Notes: generated from the letters alone by a model not told the origin. DNA of 64,000 nt from DATAVB01 sp036267955 (GCA_036267955.1 DATAVB010000024.1:49529-113528), one strand, 5' to 3'; shown: positions 28,512-37,103, counted from the first letter of the stretch. A program made the numbers and translations.

Positions 28512-29549
28512 TCAGGCCTTGGCGCTCGTACCGGCCGAGCCGAGGTCGTTGCACGCCTGCGTGACCCGCTCGGCCATGCCGATCTCGCCGGCCTTGAGGT
28601 AGCTGCGCGGGTCGTAGACCTTCTTGTTTCCAACCTCGTCGTCGATCTTCAGCACGCCGTCGTAGTTGGCGAACATGTGGCCGGCGATCGGGCGGGTGAA
28701 GGCGTACTGGGTGTCGGTGTCGACGTTCATCTTGACCACGCCGTACGACACCGCCTCGCGGATCTCCTCCGGCAGCGAACCGGAGCCGCCGTGGAAGACC
28801 AGGTCGAACGGCTTGCTGCCCTCGGGCAGACCCAGCTTCTCGGCGACGACCCGCTGGCCCTCGCGCAACACCTCGGGGCGCAGCTTGACGTTGCCCGGCT
28901 TATAGACACCGTGCACGTTGCCGAAAGTGGCGGCCAGGATGTACCGGCCCCGGTCGCCGTTGCGGCCGAGCACCTCGACGGTACGGAGGAAGTCCTCCGG
29001 AGAGGTATAGAGCTTGTCGTTGATCTCGCCGACGACGCCGTCCTCCTCGCCACCGACGACGCCGATCTCCAGCTCCAGGATGATCCTGGCGTTGGCGGCC
29101 TTGGTGAGCAGCTCGTCGGCGATCTGCAGGTTCTCCTCGATCGGAATCGCGGAGCCGTCCCACATGTGGGACTGGAACAGCGGCGGCCGGCCGGCGTCGA
29201 CCCGCTCCTGCGAGATCGCCAGCAGCGGACGCACGTAACCGTCCAGCTTGTTTTTCGGGCAGTGGTCGGTGTGCAGCGCGACGTTGATCGAGTACTTCTC
29301 GGCGACGACGTGGGTGTACTCGGCCAGGGCCACCGCGCCGGTGACCATGTCCTTGACCTTGGTGCCGGACGCGAACTCTGCGCCGCCGGTGGAGACCTGG
29401 ACGATGCCGTCACTGCCGGCCTCGGCGAAACCGCGCAGCGCGGCGTTGACCGTCTCCGACGAGGTGCAATTGATCGCCGGGTAGGCGAACTGGCCAGATC
29501 GCGCCCGGTCGAGCATCTCGGCATAGACCTCAGGGCTGGCGATAGGCAT
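28512..29549 (-). CDS. fba: class II fructose-bisphosphate aldolase
   Basis: Zinc-dependent aldolase of glycolysis and gluconeogenesis: fructose 1,6-bisphosphate to DHAP plus glyceraldehyde 3-phosphate. The 345 residues are the long class IIA form: FAYPAINCTSSETVNAAL, ALHTDHCPKNKLDGYVRP (zinc histidine and catalytic Asp), HMWDGSAIPIEEN, LELEIGVVGGEEDGV, TFGNVHGVYKPGNV (zinc His), FHGGSGS and KMNVDTDTQYAFTRP. The ATG at 29549 follows GGAGGATGCC. A palindrome TTCACGTGAA lies about 25 bp upstream and may be an operator. Monocistronic. Confidence 0.96.
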   Translation of the reverse strand: MPIASPEVYAEMLDRARSGQFAYPAINCTSSETVNAALRGFAEAGSDGIVQVSTGGAEFASGTKVKDMVTGAVALAEYTHVVAEKYSINVALHTDHCPKNKLDGYVRPLLAISQERVDAGRPPLFQSHMWDGSAIPIEENLQIADELLTKAANARIILELEIGVVGGEEDGVVGEINDKLYTSPEDFLRTVEVLGRNGDRGRYILAATFGNVHGVYKPGNVKLRPEVLREGQRVVAEKLGLPEGSKPFDLVFHGGSGSLPEEIREAVSYGVVKMNVDTDTQYAFTRPIAGHMFANYDGVLKIDDEVGNKKVYDPRSYLKAGEIGMAERVTQACNDLGSAGTSAKA

Positions 29550-29790
29550 GGCATCCTCCGAAAAAAATACGTTCACGTGAAAGTACGACGGTGATCTGAC
29601 AGCGACCTTGACTGCGCGCACGGCCGCGGCCGTGCAGCGTGAAGTATTCCGCAGCCGGTCGCCGCGCCATCCCCGGGGGCGACCATAAGCCGGAGATTCC
29701 AGCCAACGCGATCGGCCCGACCTGCATCAGATCGAGTACCAATCAGCATCCATCGCCGCTCCGGCATCACACTCTCTGGGGTCTTCGCAA

Positions 29791-30369
29791 ATGACTACCG
29801 ATCGTTCCCGTCGCCTGATGGGCGGCGCGCTGGGCGTCGCCACGCTGGCCCTTGCGGTCGCGTGCAGCTCATCGGCCGGCGCCGCGGCCCCTGGCCCGGC
29901 GGCAACGGGCGGCGGCGCACCGGCGACGTCCGTCAGCCCGGGCGCCCCGACGACGCACCCGGTCCCCGCCCGTACGGTGACGCCGGCCGACTCGTACGCG
30001 GCCGCCCGGCGGGTCGTACAACGGCACGGCTTCGATCCGGTCGGCACCGCGGCCGGCTGGCACAGCCACCACCGGCTGAACGCGATCGGCGGCGTGCTGT
30101 CCGCGTCCGCCGACGGGAAGTACCAGCGGGTGTTCCTCTTCGTGGACGGCCGCTACATCGGGCTGGACGCCAGCGCGCCGAGCGGCTCGTTGCAGGCGGC
30201 CAACACCAGCGACGACGTGGTGACGGTGACGTACGGACTGTTCGCACCGAGCGATGCGCTCTGCTGCCCCAGCAGCACCCGCTCGGTGCGCTTCCAGTGG
30301 ACCGGCGGCAAGCTGGTGCCGCTCGACCCGATCCCGCCTGTGGCCACCGGTACGACCACCGGTCGGTAA
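29791..30369 (+). CDS. LppP/LprE-family lipoprotein
   Basis: A 192-residue exported lipoprotein: charged N-terminus (MTTDRSRRL), hydrophobic helix, and lipobox LAVACSSS with the acylated Cys25. A Gly/Ala/Pro linker leads to the family domain: HSHHRLNAIGGVLSASADGKYQRVFLFVDGRYIGLDA, then VVTVTYGLFAPSDALCCPSSTRSVRFQW. The conserved CC motif and the GRYIG/VTVTY core are those of the mycobacterial LppP/LprE domain, whose role is unclear. Convergent with the oxidoreductase; 10 bp between stops. Confidence 0.85.
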   Translation: MTTDRSRRLMGGALGVATLALAVACSSSAGAAAPGPAATGGGAPATSVSPGAPTTHPVPARTVTPADSYAAARRVVQRHGFDPVGTAAGWHSHHRLNAIGGVLSASADGKYQRVFLFVDGRYIGLDASAPSGSLQAANTSDDVVTVTYGLFAPSDALCCPSSTRSVRFQWTGGKLVPLDPIPPVATGTTTGR

Positions 30370-30379
30370 CCGCGAGCGG

Positions 30380-31747
30380 TCAGCGGGCGGCTGCCACCGC
30401 ATCGGCGGCCTTGCGGGCGGCGATCAGGACCGGATCCCACACCGGCGAGAACGGCGGCGCGTAGGAGAGGTCCATGCCGACCATCTCCTCGACCGTCATT
30501 CCGTTCCACAGCGCGGTTGCCAGCACGTCAATGCGTTTCGCCGACTGCTCCCGGCCGACGATCTGCGCACCGAGCAGCCGGCCGGTGCCGCGCTCGGCGA
30601 TGATTTTCGTGGTCATCAATTCCGCACCGGGGAAATAGCCGGCCCGGGTCGTGGACTCGACCGAGATGGTCACCCCGGACAGCCCGACGGCCGCGCATTC
30701 CCGGCTGGACAGGCCGGTACGGGCGATCTCCAGATTGCAGATCTTGGTTATCGCCGTGCCGATCACACCGGGAAAGGTCGCGTATCCGCCGCCGATATTG
30801 ATTCCGGCGACGCGGCCCTGTTTGTTGGCATGCGTGCCGAGCGCGATATGGACCGGCCGGCAGCTGACCCGATGAAAGGTCTCGACGCAGTCACCGGCCG
30901 CCCACACGCCCTCGTGCGAGGTGCACTGCTGTCGATCGGTGACGATCCCGCCGGTCGGGCCGCAGTCGATTCCGGCGGATTTCGCCAGCGCGGAATTGGG
31001 CCGGACACCTAGACCGAGCACCACCAGGTCGGCCGGAATGACCCCGGCGTCGGTGGTGACGGCGCGGACATGATCGGCGCCTTCGATGCCGGTCACCGAT
31101 TCTCCGAGCCGTACGGTTATCCCGACATTCCTTACCGCGTCGGCGATCTGGTCCGCCAGATCCGGATCCATTGTGGACATGAGGTGATCAGCGGCCTCGA
31201 CCAACGTGACGTCGAGGCCGCGCCGGACCAGGGCCTCGGCCATTTCGAGTCCGATATAACCGCCGCCGACCACCACGGCGCAGGTGCGGTCCGGCCGCAC
31301 CGCCGCCTGCACCGCGGCGCCGTCATCGAGGGTCTGCACGCCGTACACGCCGGGCCGGTCGATGCCGGGCAGCTTCGGCCGGACCGGCACGGCGCCGGTG
31401 GCGATCATCAACTGGTCGAACCCGAAGGTCCGCTCACCGTGCCCGTCCAGGTCGCGGGCGGTCACCTCGCGCCGGTCCAGGTCGATCGCGGTCGCCTCGT
31501 GCCGCAAGTGCACATCGATCGCGTACTTGTCCCGGAAGACCGCGGGCGCCCTCGCGACCAGATCGTCGGCCGCGTCGACGTCACCGGCGATCCAGTACGG
31601 GATTCCGCAGGCCGAGTACGAGGTGTGGGTGCCGCGTTCGATCGCGATGATCTCCAGCTCGTCGGCGTCCCGGCGGCGGCGCGCCTGCGATGCGGCGCTC
31701 ATCCCGCCGGCGTCCCCGCCGATCACGACCAGCCGGTCCCTGCTCAC
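30380..31747 (-). CDS. CoA-disulfide-reductase-like FAD/NAD(P) oxidoreductase
   Basis: A 455-residue pyridine nucleotide-disulfide oxidoreductase. RLVVIGGDAGGMSAASQARR binds FAD; the single redox cysteine is in THTSYSACGIPYWIAGD, the SxxxCGxPY pattern of CoA-disulfide reductase and NADH oxidase; AVVVGGGYIGLEMAEALVRRG binds NAD(P)H; VWAAGDCVE contacts the flavin; the dimerisation domain follows (GTHANKQGRVAGINIGGG). There is no C-terminal rhodanese domain. Probably reduces CoA disulfide or a polysulfide; NADH oxidase is the other possibility. GTG start at 31747 aligns the N-terminus with the family. Confidence 0.88.
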   Translation of the reverse strand: MSRDRLVVIGGDAGGMSAASQARRRRDADELEIIAIERGTHTSYSACGIPYWIAGDVDAADDLVARAPAVFRDKYAIDVHLRHEATAIDLDRREVTARDLDGHGERTFGFDQLMIATGAVPVRPKLPGIDRPGVYGVQTLDDGAAVQAAVRPDRTCAVVVGGGYIGLEMAEALVRRGLDVTLVEAADHLMSTMDPDLADQIADAVRNVGITVRLGESVTGIEGADHVRAVTTDAGVIPADLVVLGLGVRPNSALAKSAGIDCGPTGGIVTDRQQCTSHEGVWAAGDCVETFHRVSCRPVHIALGTHANKQGRVAGINIGGGYATFPGVIGTAITKICNLEIARTGLSSRECAAVGLSGVTISVESTTRAGYFPGAELMTTKIIAERGTGRLLGAQIVGREQSAKRIDVLATALWNGMTVEEMVGMDLSYAPPFSPVWDPVLIAARKAADAVAAAR

Positions 31748-31815
31748 GCCCGTACCGCCATCGGTGAAGTCTAGTGACGGGGCCGTGATCGCGCCGGCAG
31801 CGCCACGAGACATCA

Positions 31816-31849
31816 GGCCGGGCAACGTGCGTCAACACGTCGCCCGGCC
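31816..31849. repeat. inverted repeat upstream of the oxidoreductase
   Basis: GGCCGGGCAACGTG pairs with CACGTCGCCCGGCC (one mismatch) around CGTCAA. It lies 68 bp before the oxidoreductase start on the minus strand and could be a terminator for upstream transcription or part of the leader. Between here and 32060 nothing else is recognised. Confidence 0.5.
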
Positions 31850-32060
31850 CGGCCGCTAAGCGCGGTCAGACACGAGGAACGGCCTGTCCAGGACGGACAA
31901 GATCCTCATCCATTCCGCCGTGCCACCCCGAAGTGTCGCACCTTGTTCACTCGATCGTTAATCCGAAGCGGCCCCACCTCGCCGAGCGGCAGGCTGGCCG
32001 GCCTTGCCACCGTTTGCCCGAGATGTCTCGCACTGGACGCGTCAGTAGTCGGTTCACTCG

Positions 32061-32112
32061 TGATCGTGATCGCGTTGTGCCGGTCATGGCCGGCCTTACG
32101 CGATCACGATCA
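32061..32112. repeat. palindromic repeat type B, copy 1
   Basis: 14-bp arms TGATCGTGATCGCG / CGCGATCACGATCA with inner GCCGG/CCGGC around TCATGG. The core GTTGTGCCGGTCATGGCCGGC is shared with copies 2 and 3 within 1 kb. Arms begin with the same CATGATCGTGATCG unit as type A, here changed to CGTGATCG at the left edge. Confidence 0.85.
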
Positions 32113-32176
32113 TGAGCGGGCCGGCCGCGAGTGCCCCGGGAACAGCGCCTGGCCGTGGATACCCTTGTACGAGTAG

Positions 32177-32356
32177 CTAGTCTTCGTCTTCAAAGTCGAG
32201 TTGCTTACGCAGTTTGTCGACGTCCCAGCGACGTTGGCCACCCGGCGTGGTGTAGGCCGGCTTGATAAGACCTCGACGCGCCCATCTGTTGAGCGTCGTC
32301 TGACTCACACCGAGCGCTTTCGCAGCGTCGGCTGATGTCACGTACCGGGCCTCCAT
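32177..32356 (-). CDS. small excisionase-like helix-turn-helix protein
   Basis: A 59-residue protein reading MEARYVTSADAAKALGVSQ, then TTLNRWARRGLIKPAYTTPGG and QRRWDVDKLRKQLDFEDED. It is a single MerR/excisionase-type winged helix (AAKALGVSQTTLNRWARRGLI, PGGQRRW wing). Codons such as AGA, AAA and CTT and a GC content below the neighbours suggest acquired DNA. Start ATG 32356 has no ribosome site; GTG five codons later sits 8 bases after GGAGG and may be the true start. It could be a phage- or plasmid-derived excisionase or a small transcription factor. Divergent from the first cysteine-rich gene. Confidence 0.78.
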   Translation of the reverse strand: MEARYVTSADAAKALGVSQTTLNRWARRGLIKPAYTTPGGQRRWDVDKLRKQLDFEDED

Positions 32357-32467
32357 AGGCAGTAATGATCACATCAGCACGGTCAGTTTGGCCGGCCTCA
32401 ACACGGACTGCCCAGAACACCTTCAATAGCTTGTTTACCTTTGTTAGCCTGAATGGTCAGTTTGCGC

Positions 32468-32480
32468 TACCGTCAGTGCG
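32468..32480 (+). promoter_or_regulatory. leaderless -10 of small cysteine-rich gene
   Basis: TACCGT ends six bases before GTG 32480, with no ribosome site, supporting that GTG rather than the upstream ATG at 32453 as the start. Confidence 0.45.
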
Positions 32481-32668
32481 TGCTTGATTCCTTACGGTGT
32501 CCGCGATGCGGACAGTTCGCCGTCTACGAGGTCACATACCGGGACGGATCGGCCGGGTGGTTCTGCCGTGACCACTTCCGGACCCACCCCGCCATCGCGG
32601 CCGTCCGCCCATGCCACCGCCTCGCCGATCATGACGAAGGGGGTCGGCGAGGCGGCATCTCATGCTGA
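32480..32668 (+). CDS. small cysteine/histidine-rich protein
   Basis: A 62-residue protein of no known family. CPRCG near the start, then FCRDHFRTH and PCHRLADH, gives a pattern C-x2-C ... C-x2-H that could bind one zinc. It begins VLDSLRCPRC and ends GGISC. The start was placed at GTG 32480 because of the -10 element immediately upstream; the frame also opens at 32453. It lies in a low-gene-density island between two type B repeats, next to the excisionase-like gene. Function unknown. Confidence 0.5.
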   Translation: MLDSLRCPRCGQFAVYEVTYRDGSAGWFCRDHFRTHPAIAAVRPCHRLADHDEGGRRGGISC

Positions 32669-32725
32669 CCCGGTCGCGCACCGACTCCCGCACCCGATTG
32701 CGCACCGGAGCCGATAACCCGTGGT

Positions 32726-32783
32726 CTCATGATCGTGATCGCGTTGTGCCGGTCATGGCCGGCTTAACGCGATCACGATCATG
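32726..32783. repeat. palindromic repeat type B, copy 2
   Basis: Perfect 19-bp arms (TCATGATCGTGATCGCGTT and complement) enclose GTGCCGGTCATGGCCGGCTT. Best-preserved type B copy in the window. It lies between the two small cysteine-rich genes. Confidence 0.9.
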
Positions 32784-32807
32784 AGCGGGTTGGCGCGGGA
32801 CGCGGCG

Positions 32808-32990
32808 ATGACCGGCCGGCACGGCCCACGGTGCGTGATCTGCCACCGCCCCGGACACAAGTCGATCCGGCGGACCCGCAGCCACCTCTGCGTCGAGCAC
32901 CACGAGCTGTGGCGCGAGCTGCGCAAAGGCTGCATCCGACAGGCCCTCGATTCGCTGGTCTGGCGGTTGCGGGGACGCGGCCGGCGCTGA
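32808..32990 (+). CDS. small basic cysteine/histidine-rich protein
   Basis: A 60-residue, very basic protein: CVICHRPGHKS and HLCVEHHELW give a C-x2-C ... C-x2-H zinc-ribbon-like arrangement, followed by WRELRKGCIRQALDSLVWRLRGRGRR. The metal-ligand spacing parallels that of the gene 140 bp upstream, so the two may be distant paralogues. ATG 32808 follows GGGA by six bases; an ATG at 32781 lies inside the repeat arm. No family recognised; possibly nucleic-acid binding by charge alone. Confidence 0.45.
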   Translation: MTGRHGPRCVICHRPGHKSIRRTRSHLCVEHHELWRELRKGCIRQALDSLVWRLRGRGRR

Positions 32991-33005
32991 GGGTCACGGT
33001 CCAGC

Positions 33006-33063
33006 TCATGATCGTGATGGCGGTGTGCCGGTCATGGCCGACTTAACGCGATCACGATCATGA
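33006..33063. repeat. palindromic repeat type B, copy 3
   Basis: Right arm identical to copy 2 (AACGCGATCACGATCATGA); the left arm TCATGATCGTGATGGCGGT carries two changes. Core GTGCCGGTCATGGCCGACTT. It closes the island and precedes dedA by 78 bp. Confidence 0.88.
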
Positions 33064-33129
33064 GAAGGCGGGCGGCTAGCGGCATATCAACAGTCGTCGG
33101 CGGTGGGCAGCGCGGCCCCGGCCGCCAGG

Positions 33130-33142
33130 TAGCCTGTGCCGG
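33130..33142 (+). promoter_or_regulatory. leaderless -10 of dedA
   Basis: TAGCCT ends six bases before GTG 33142. No ribosome binding site precedes it. Confidence 0.45.
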
Positions 33143-33819
33143 TGACGACGATGAGTGCCGCCTCGTTCCTTTCCCCGAACCATCTGATCGATACGTTCGG
33201 TCTGGTCGGCCTGCTGGTGATCATTTTCGCCGAATGCGGTCTGCTGATCGGGTTCTTCCTGCCGGGCGACACACTGCTGTTCACCGCTGGACTGCTGGTC
33301 TCCAACAACCTGCTGCACAAGCCGTTGTGGATGCTGCTGGTGTTTACGCCGATCGCCGCGATCCTGGGAAATGTCGTGGGTTACTGGATCGGCGCCCGGA
33401 CCGGGCCGTCGGTCTTCAACAAACCGGATTCCCGCCTTTTCAAACAGGAACACGTCGACCGGGCCCATGACTTTTTCGAGCGGTACGGACCGGCCACCAT
33501 CTTTCTGGCCCGTTTCGTACCGGTGGTGCGGACCTTTGTGACCGTCATGGCCGGGGCCAGCCGGATGCGGCTGGCCACCTACCTCTCGTTCAGCGTGCTC
33601 GGCGGTCTGATCTGGACCATCGGCGTCACCGTCGCCGGCTACTTCCTCGGCAAGATCAAGATCATCCGGGACAACGTGGATCTGATCCTGGTGCTCGGAG
33701 TGCTCGCGGCGGTGTGTGTGACCGCCGTCCCGCTCGTCATGCGGTACGTCAGCTCGCGGCGCAACGCCGGCCCGGCCCGTCACGGCGCCCACGCCGCCAG
33801 CCGTCCCGACAGCGAGTAG
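33142..33819 (+). CDS. DedA-family membrane protein
   Basis: A 225-residue integral membrane protein of the DedA/VTT family, implicated in flipping undecaprenyl phosphate or phospholipids. FGLVGLLVIIFAECGLLIGFFLPGDTLLFTAGLL contains the conserved E and F(L)PGD motif; the second signature is RYGPATIFLARFVPVVRTFVTVMAGASRM with its arginines and GAS. Five to six membrane helices. Position near fba matches mycobacteria (Rv0364 beside Rv0363c). The start at 33142 is favoured by the -10 element; GTG 33136 is an alternative. Confidence 0.9.
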   Translation: MTTMSAASFLSPNHLIDTFGLVGLLVIIFAECGLLIGFFLPGDTLLFTAGLLVSNNLLHKPLWMLLVFTPIAAILGNVVGYWIGARTGPSVFNKPDSRLFKQEHVDRAHDFFERYGPATIFLARFVPVVRTFVTVMAGASRMRLATYLSFSVLGGLIWTIGVTVAGYFLGKIKIIRDNVDLILVLGVLAAVCVTAVPLVMRYVSSRRNAGPARHGAHAASRPDSE

Positions 33820-33826
33820 CAATCGC

Positions 33827-33889
33827 GTTTTCGCGCCAATGCCACGTTGGGGTGGCTAGATTGCCCCAACGTGGCATTGGCGCGAAAAC
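33827..33889. repeat. palindromic repeat type C, copy 1
   Basis: Perfect 26-bp arms (GTTTTCGCGCCAATGCCACG... and complement) with an 11-nt loop TGGCTAGATTG. It lies between the convergent stops of dedA and the GH65 gene, 8 and 26 bp away, and could terminate both. Copies near 46.2 and 55.6 kb share arms and loop. Confidence 0.92.
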
Positions 33890-33914
33890 AAAAACGGACC
33901 AAACGCGCGGTGCG

Positions 33915-36284
33915 TCAGTGGTGCGGGTGCACCGCGTCGGGGCCGCGGCGGGCGGGTGCCCGGCCGGCCGGCTGAGTGGGCGCCGGCTGCGCGTGCAGCG
34001 GCTCGATCGGCCGGGTGACCGGCTTGTCGGCGGTCACCGTCACCCATTCGCCGTGGTGCGCCAGCCGCATCGTCTTGCCCTCGGTCAGCGAGTACGTCGC
34101 CGCATCGTGCTTCACCTCGACCCGCAGCCGGCAGCCGCGCAGGGTCAGGCTGAACGCGATCCGGGCCAGCCCGGACGGCAGCCGAGGCCGGAACCGCAGG
34201 ATGTGGTTGTGGTCCCGCAACCCGCCGAACCCGGCGACCAGGGCCATGCAGGCACCGGCCAGCGACGCCATATGCAGCCCGTCGCGGGTGTTGCGCTCCA
34301 GGTCGCCGAGATCCATGAACGCGGCTTCGCCGAGATAGTCGAAGGCGAGATCAAGATGTCCGACCTCGGCGGCGATCACCGCCTGCGTGCAGGCCGACAG
34401 TGACGAGTCGCGGACCGTCAGGGCCTCGTAGTACTCGAAGTTGCGGGCCTTCTGTTCCGCGGTGAACGCGTCGCCACGGAACTGCATGGCCAGCACCAGA
34501 TCGGCCTGCTTGACGACCTGCTTCCGGTAGAGGTCGAAGTACGGGAAATTCAGCAGCAGCGGATACTGCTCCTCCGTCGTACCCTCGAAATCCCAGGCCT
34601 CATGCTCCAGGAACCCCTCGGCCTGCGGGTGGACACCCATCTCCTCGTCGTACGGGATGAGCATCGCCGTGGCGGCGTCGCGCCAGCTGGCTGTCTCCTC
34701 CGAGTCGACGCCGAGGTTGTGCGCCACGTCGCGGTGCCGCTCGGCGGCAAGCGCCGCAGTCCGCAGATTCTGCTGGGCCATCAGGTTGGTGAACACGTTG
34801 TTGTCGGCAATGGCGCTGTATTCGTCCGGGCCGGTGACGCCGTCGATGCGGAACTGCCCGTGCTGGTCGTGGTGACCCAATGACCGCCACATCCGGGCCG
34901 TCTCCACCAGCAGTTCCAGCCCGATCTCACGCTCGAATTCGGTGTCGCCGGTGGCCGTGACATAACGGACCACGGCCGCCGCGATATCGGCGCCGATATG
35001 GAATGCGCCGGTGCCGGCCGGCCAGTATCCGGAGCATTCCTCGCCGTGGATCGTCCGCCACGGGAAGGCCGCGCCCTCCAAGCCCAATTGACGGGCCCGT
35101 TCCTTTGCCATTCCCAACGTGCTGTGCCGCCACCGCAGCGCCTGCGCCACGGCGTCGGGGAGCCCGTACGTCAGCACCGGGAGCACGAAGGCCTCGGTGT
35201 CCCAGAAACTGTGCCCGTCATATCCCGGCCCGGTGAGGCCCTTGGCGGGAATTGCCCGCTCTTCGGCCCGGGCGCTGGACTGCAGAATGTGGAACAGCGC
35301 GAAACGTACCGCCTGCTGGATCTCGATATCGCCGTCGACCTCGATATCGGCGCGTTCCCAGAAATCGGCGAGGTATTTCTTCTGTTCCTCAACCAGCCCG
35401 TCCCAGCCGCTGTATTTCGCGGCGGTCAGCGCGGCCGCGACCTGGTCGTGCACGGCCGGCACCGAACGACTGCTGGACCAGCCGTACGAGACGAACTTGA
35501 TGACCCGAAGTTTCTCGCCGGGCTGCAATACGGTGGTGAAGGTGGACCGGGCGATATCCGGGAAACAGTCGGACTCGATGTCGACCTTGCCCGGGCACGC
35601 GACGATGTGGTCCATCGCGGCGGCCATCCGCAGTCCACTGTGCTGGGTGCAGTGCACCAGCACGGCCCGGGCGCCCTCACCCATGTTCTCTTCGCTCTTC
35701 AGCGGCGCATCGAGCACGGCTGCCGCACGCGGATCGCCGTTGTGGCCGGGCAACTGCTCATTGGCCACCAGCTCGGACTGCACGACGATGCGGGCGGCGC
35801 CGTCGACCGGCTCGACCTCGTAGGCGATGGCCGCGACGGCCCGCTGGGTGAAGGACACCAGCCGGGTCGAGGTGACCTTGACCGTCCGCCCGGCCGGCGA
35901 GGTCCACTCGACATTCCGGCGGAGCAGCCCGTCGCGGAAATCGAGTTTGCGCTCGTGCGAATGCAGCGCGCCGTACCGGACGTCGAACGGCTCGTCGTCG
36001 ACGAGGAGCCGGATGAGCTTGCCGTTGGTGACGTTGATGACGGTCTGGCCGGACTCCGGATAGCCGTATCCGGCCTCCGCGTACGGCAACGGCCGGTATT
36101 CGAACAGGCCGTTGAGATAGGTCCCGGGGAGGCCGTGTGGCTCACCCTCGTCCAGGTTGGCGCGCAGTCCTATGTGGCCGTTGGAGAGTGCGAAAACCGA
36201 CTCGGCTTGGGCCATCACATTCAGGTCGAGCGTCTGCTCGGTGAGGCTCCACGGGTCGACGGTGAAGGCGCGGTGCGGAATCAT
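33915..36284 (-). CDS. glycoside hydrolase family 65 (disaccharide phosphorylase)
   Basis: A 789-residue GH65 protein that should cleave an alpha-glucoside (maltose, trehalose or kojibiose type) with phosphate to give beta-glucose 1-phosphate. Order: N-terminal beta-sandwich (MAQAESVFALSNGHIGLRANLDEG), (alpha/alpha)6 barrel with HSFWDTEAFVLPVL and FPWRTIHGEECSGYWPAG, catalytic acid in VTGPDEYS (Glu488), KQADLVLAM phosphate-site region, C-terminal beta-sandwich, then a Pro/Ala tail of about 35 residues. The start overlaps the stop of the beta-phosphoglucomutase gene (ATGA), so the two are coupled. Exact substrate cannot be read from sequence. Confidence 0.92.
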   Translation of the reverse strand: MIPHRAFTVDPWSLTEQTLDLNVMAQAESVFALSNGHIGLRANLDEGEPHGLPGTYLNGLFEYRPLPYAEAGYGYPESGQTVINVTNGKLIRLLVDDEPFDVRYGALHSHERKLDFRDGLLRRNVEWTSPAGRTVKVTSTRLVSFTQRAVAAIAYEVEPVDGAARIVVQSELVANEQLPGHNGDPRAAAVLDAPLKSEENMGEGARAVLVHCTQHSGLRMAAAMDHIVACPGKVDIESDCFPDIARSTFTTVLQPGEKLRVIKFVSYGWSSSRSVPAVHDQVAAALTAAKYSGWDGLVEEQKKYLADFWERADIEVDGDIEIQQAVRFALFHILQSSARAEERAIPAKGLTGPGYDGHSFWDTEAFVLPVLTYGLPDAVAQALRWRHSTLGMAKERARQLGLEGAAFPWRTIHGEECSGYWPAGTGAFHIGADIAAAVVRYVTATGDTEFEREIGLELLVETARMWRSLGHHDQHGQFRIDGVTGPDEYSAIADNNVFTNLMAQQNLRTAALAAERHRDVAHNLGVDSEETASWRDAATAMLIPYDEEMGVHPQAEGFLEHEAWDFEGTTEEQYPLLLNFPYFDLYRKQVVKQADLVLAMQFRGDAFTAEQKARNFEYYEALTVRDSSLSACTQAVIAAEVGHLDLAFDYLGEAAFMDLGDLERNTRDGLHMASLAGACMALVAGFGGLRDHNHILRFRPRLPSGLARIAFSLTLRGCRLRVEVKHDAATYSLTEGKTMRLAHHGEWVTVTADKPVTRPIEPLHAQPAPTQPAGRAPARRGPDAVHPHH

Positions 36285-37024
36285 GACTCCTCTATTAACT
36301 GAGCAAGATCGGCGACGACAATATCGGCGCCGTGTTGCCGCAATGCGGCGGCCTGCCCCACCCGATCCACCCCGACCACAAATCCGAACTTTCCGGCCCG
36401 ACCGGCCTCGACCCCGGCGAGCGCATCCTCGAAAACCGCGGCCTGCCGGGCCGGTACGCCGACCGCCGCGGCGCCGGCCAGAAAGGTGTCCGGCGCCGGC
36501 TTCCCGTTCAGCTTTTCGCGCCGGGCGACGACCCCGTCGACGACCTGCTCGAAGAGGTCGTCGATGCCGGCCGCCCTGAGCACGTCCACGCAGTTTGCGC
36601 TCGAGGAGACGACGGCGCACTTCAGCCCGGCGGCGCGGGCGGCGTGCACGTACCGCACCGAACCCTCGTACGCCTCGACGCCCTGTTCCTTGATCAGCCT
36701 CAGGACCAGTTCGTTCTTGCGGTTACCCAGGCCGTTGACCGTCTCGGCGGCGGGCGCGTCGTCCGGCGAGCCGTCGGGCAGCGAGATGCCACGAGACTCC
36801 AGGAACGACCGGGTGCCGTCGGCCCGCGGCTTGCCGTCCACGTACCGGTCGTAGTCCGGGCCGCTGTCGAACGGCACGAATTCGTCGTGTGATCGCTCGG
36901 CCCGCTGGCGCAGGTAGTCGTCGAACATCTCTTTCCACGCGGCGGCATGGACCTTGGCCGTCTGCGTGAGCACGCCGTCGAGGTCGAAGAGGCAGGCCGT
37001 GATGTCGTCCGGGAGTCCGAGCAC
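36281..37024 (-). CDS. HAD-family beta-phosphoglucomutase-like hydrolase
   Basis: A 247-residue HAD enzyme. FDLDGVLTQTAKVHAAAWKEMFDDYL holds the nucleophile and the acid/base aspartates (DLDGV) and the mutase-type cap entry; CAVVSSSANCVDVL is motif II; KPAPDTFLAG motif III; VFEDALAGVEAGRAGKFGFVVGVDR motif IV. Coupled to the GH65 phosphorylase, it would turn beta-glucose 1-phosphate into glucose 6-phosphate, completing a phosphorolytic disaccharide route. The GTG at 37024 gives the family N-terminus; the 24 codons before it are not HAD-like. Confidence 0.9.
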   Translation of the reverse strand: MLGLPDDITACLFDLDGVLTQTAKVHAAAWKEMFDDYLRQRAERSHDEFVPFDSGPDYDRYVDGKPRADGTRSFLESRGISLPDGSPDDAPAAETVNGLGNRKNELVLRLIKEQGVEAYEGSVRYVHAARAAGLKCAVVSSSANCVDVLRAAGIDDLFEQVVDGVVARREKLNGKPAPDTFLAGAAAVGVPARQAAVFEDALAGVEAGRAGKFGFVVGVDRVGQAAALRQHGADIVVADLAQLIEES

Positions 37025-37103
37025 TGCGCCATGGTAGGTACGGCCGGTCCACCTGCCGGCGACCGCCCCGGGAACACGCCGACAACCCTCGCCCAACGTG
37101 GTG

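Noticed and set aside
31943..32176. 77-codon plus-strand frame in the island
   Set aside because: It runs through a palindromic repeat, lacks a ribosome site or -10, and shows no protein-like features.
32061..33063. possible CRISPR array from the three type B repeats
   Set aside because: The units are long palindromes spaced by 220-660 bp that contain genes; there are no regular spacers and no cas genes.
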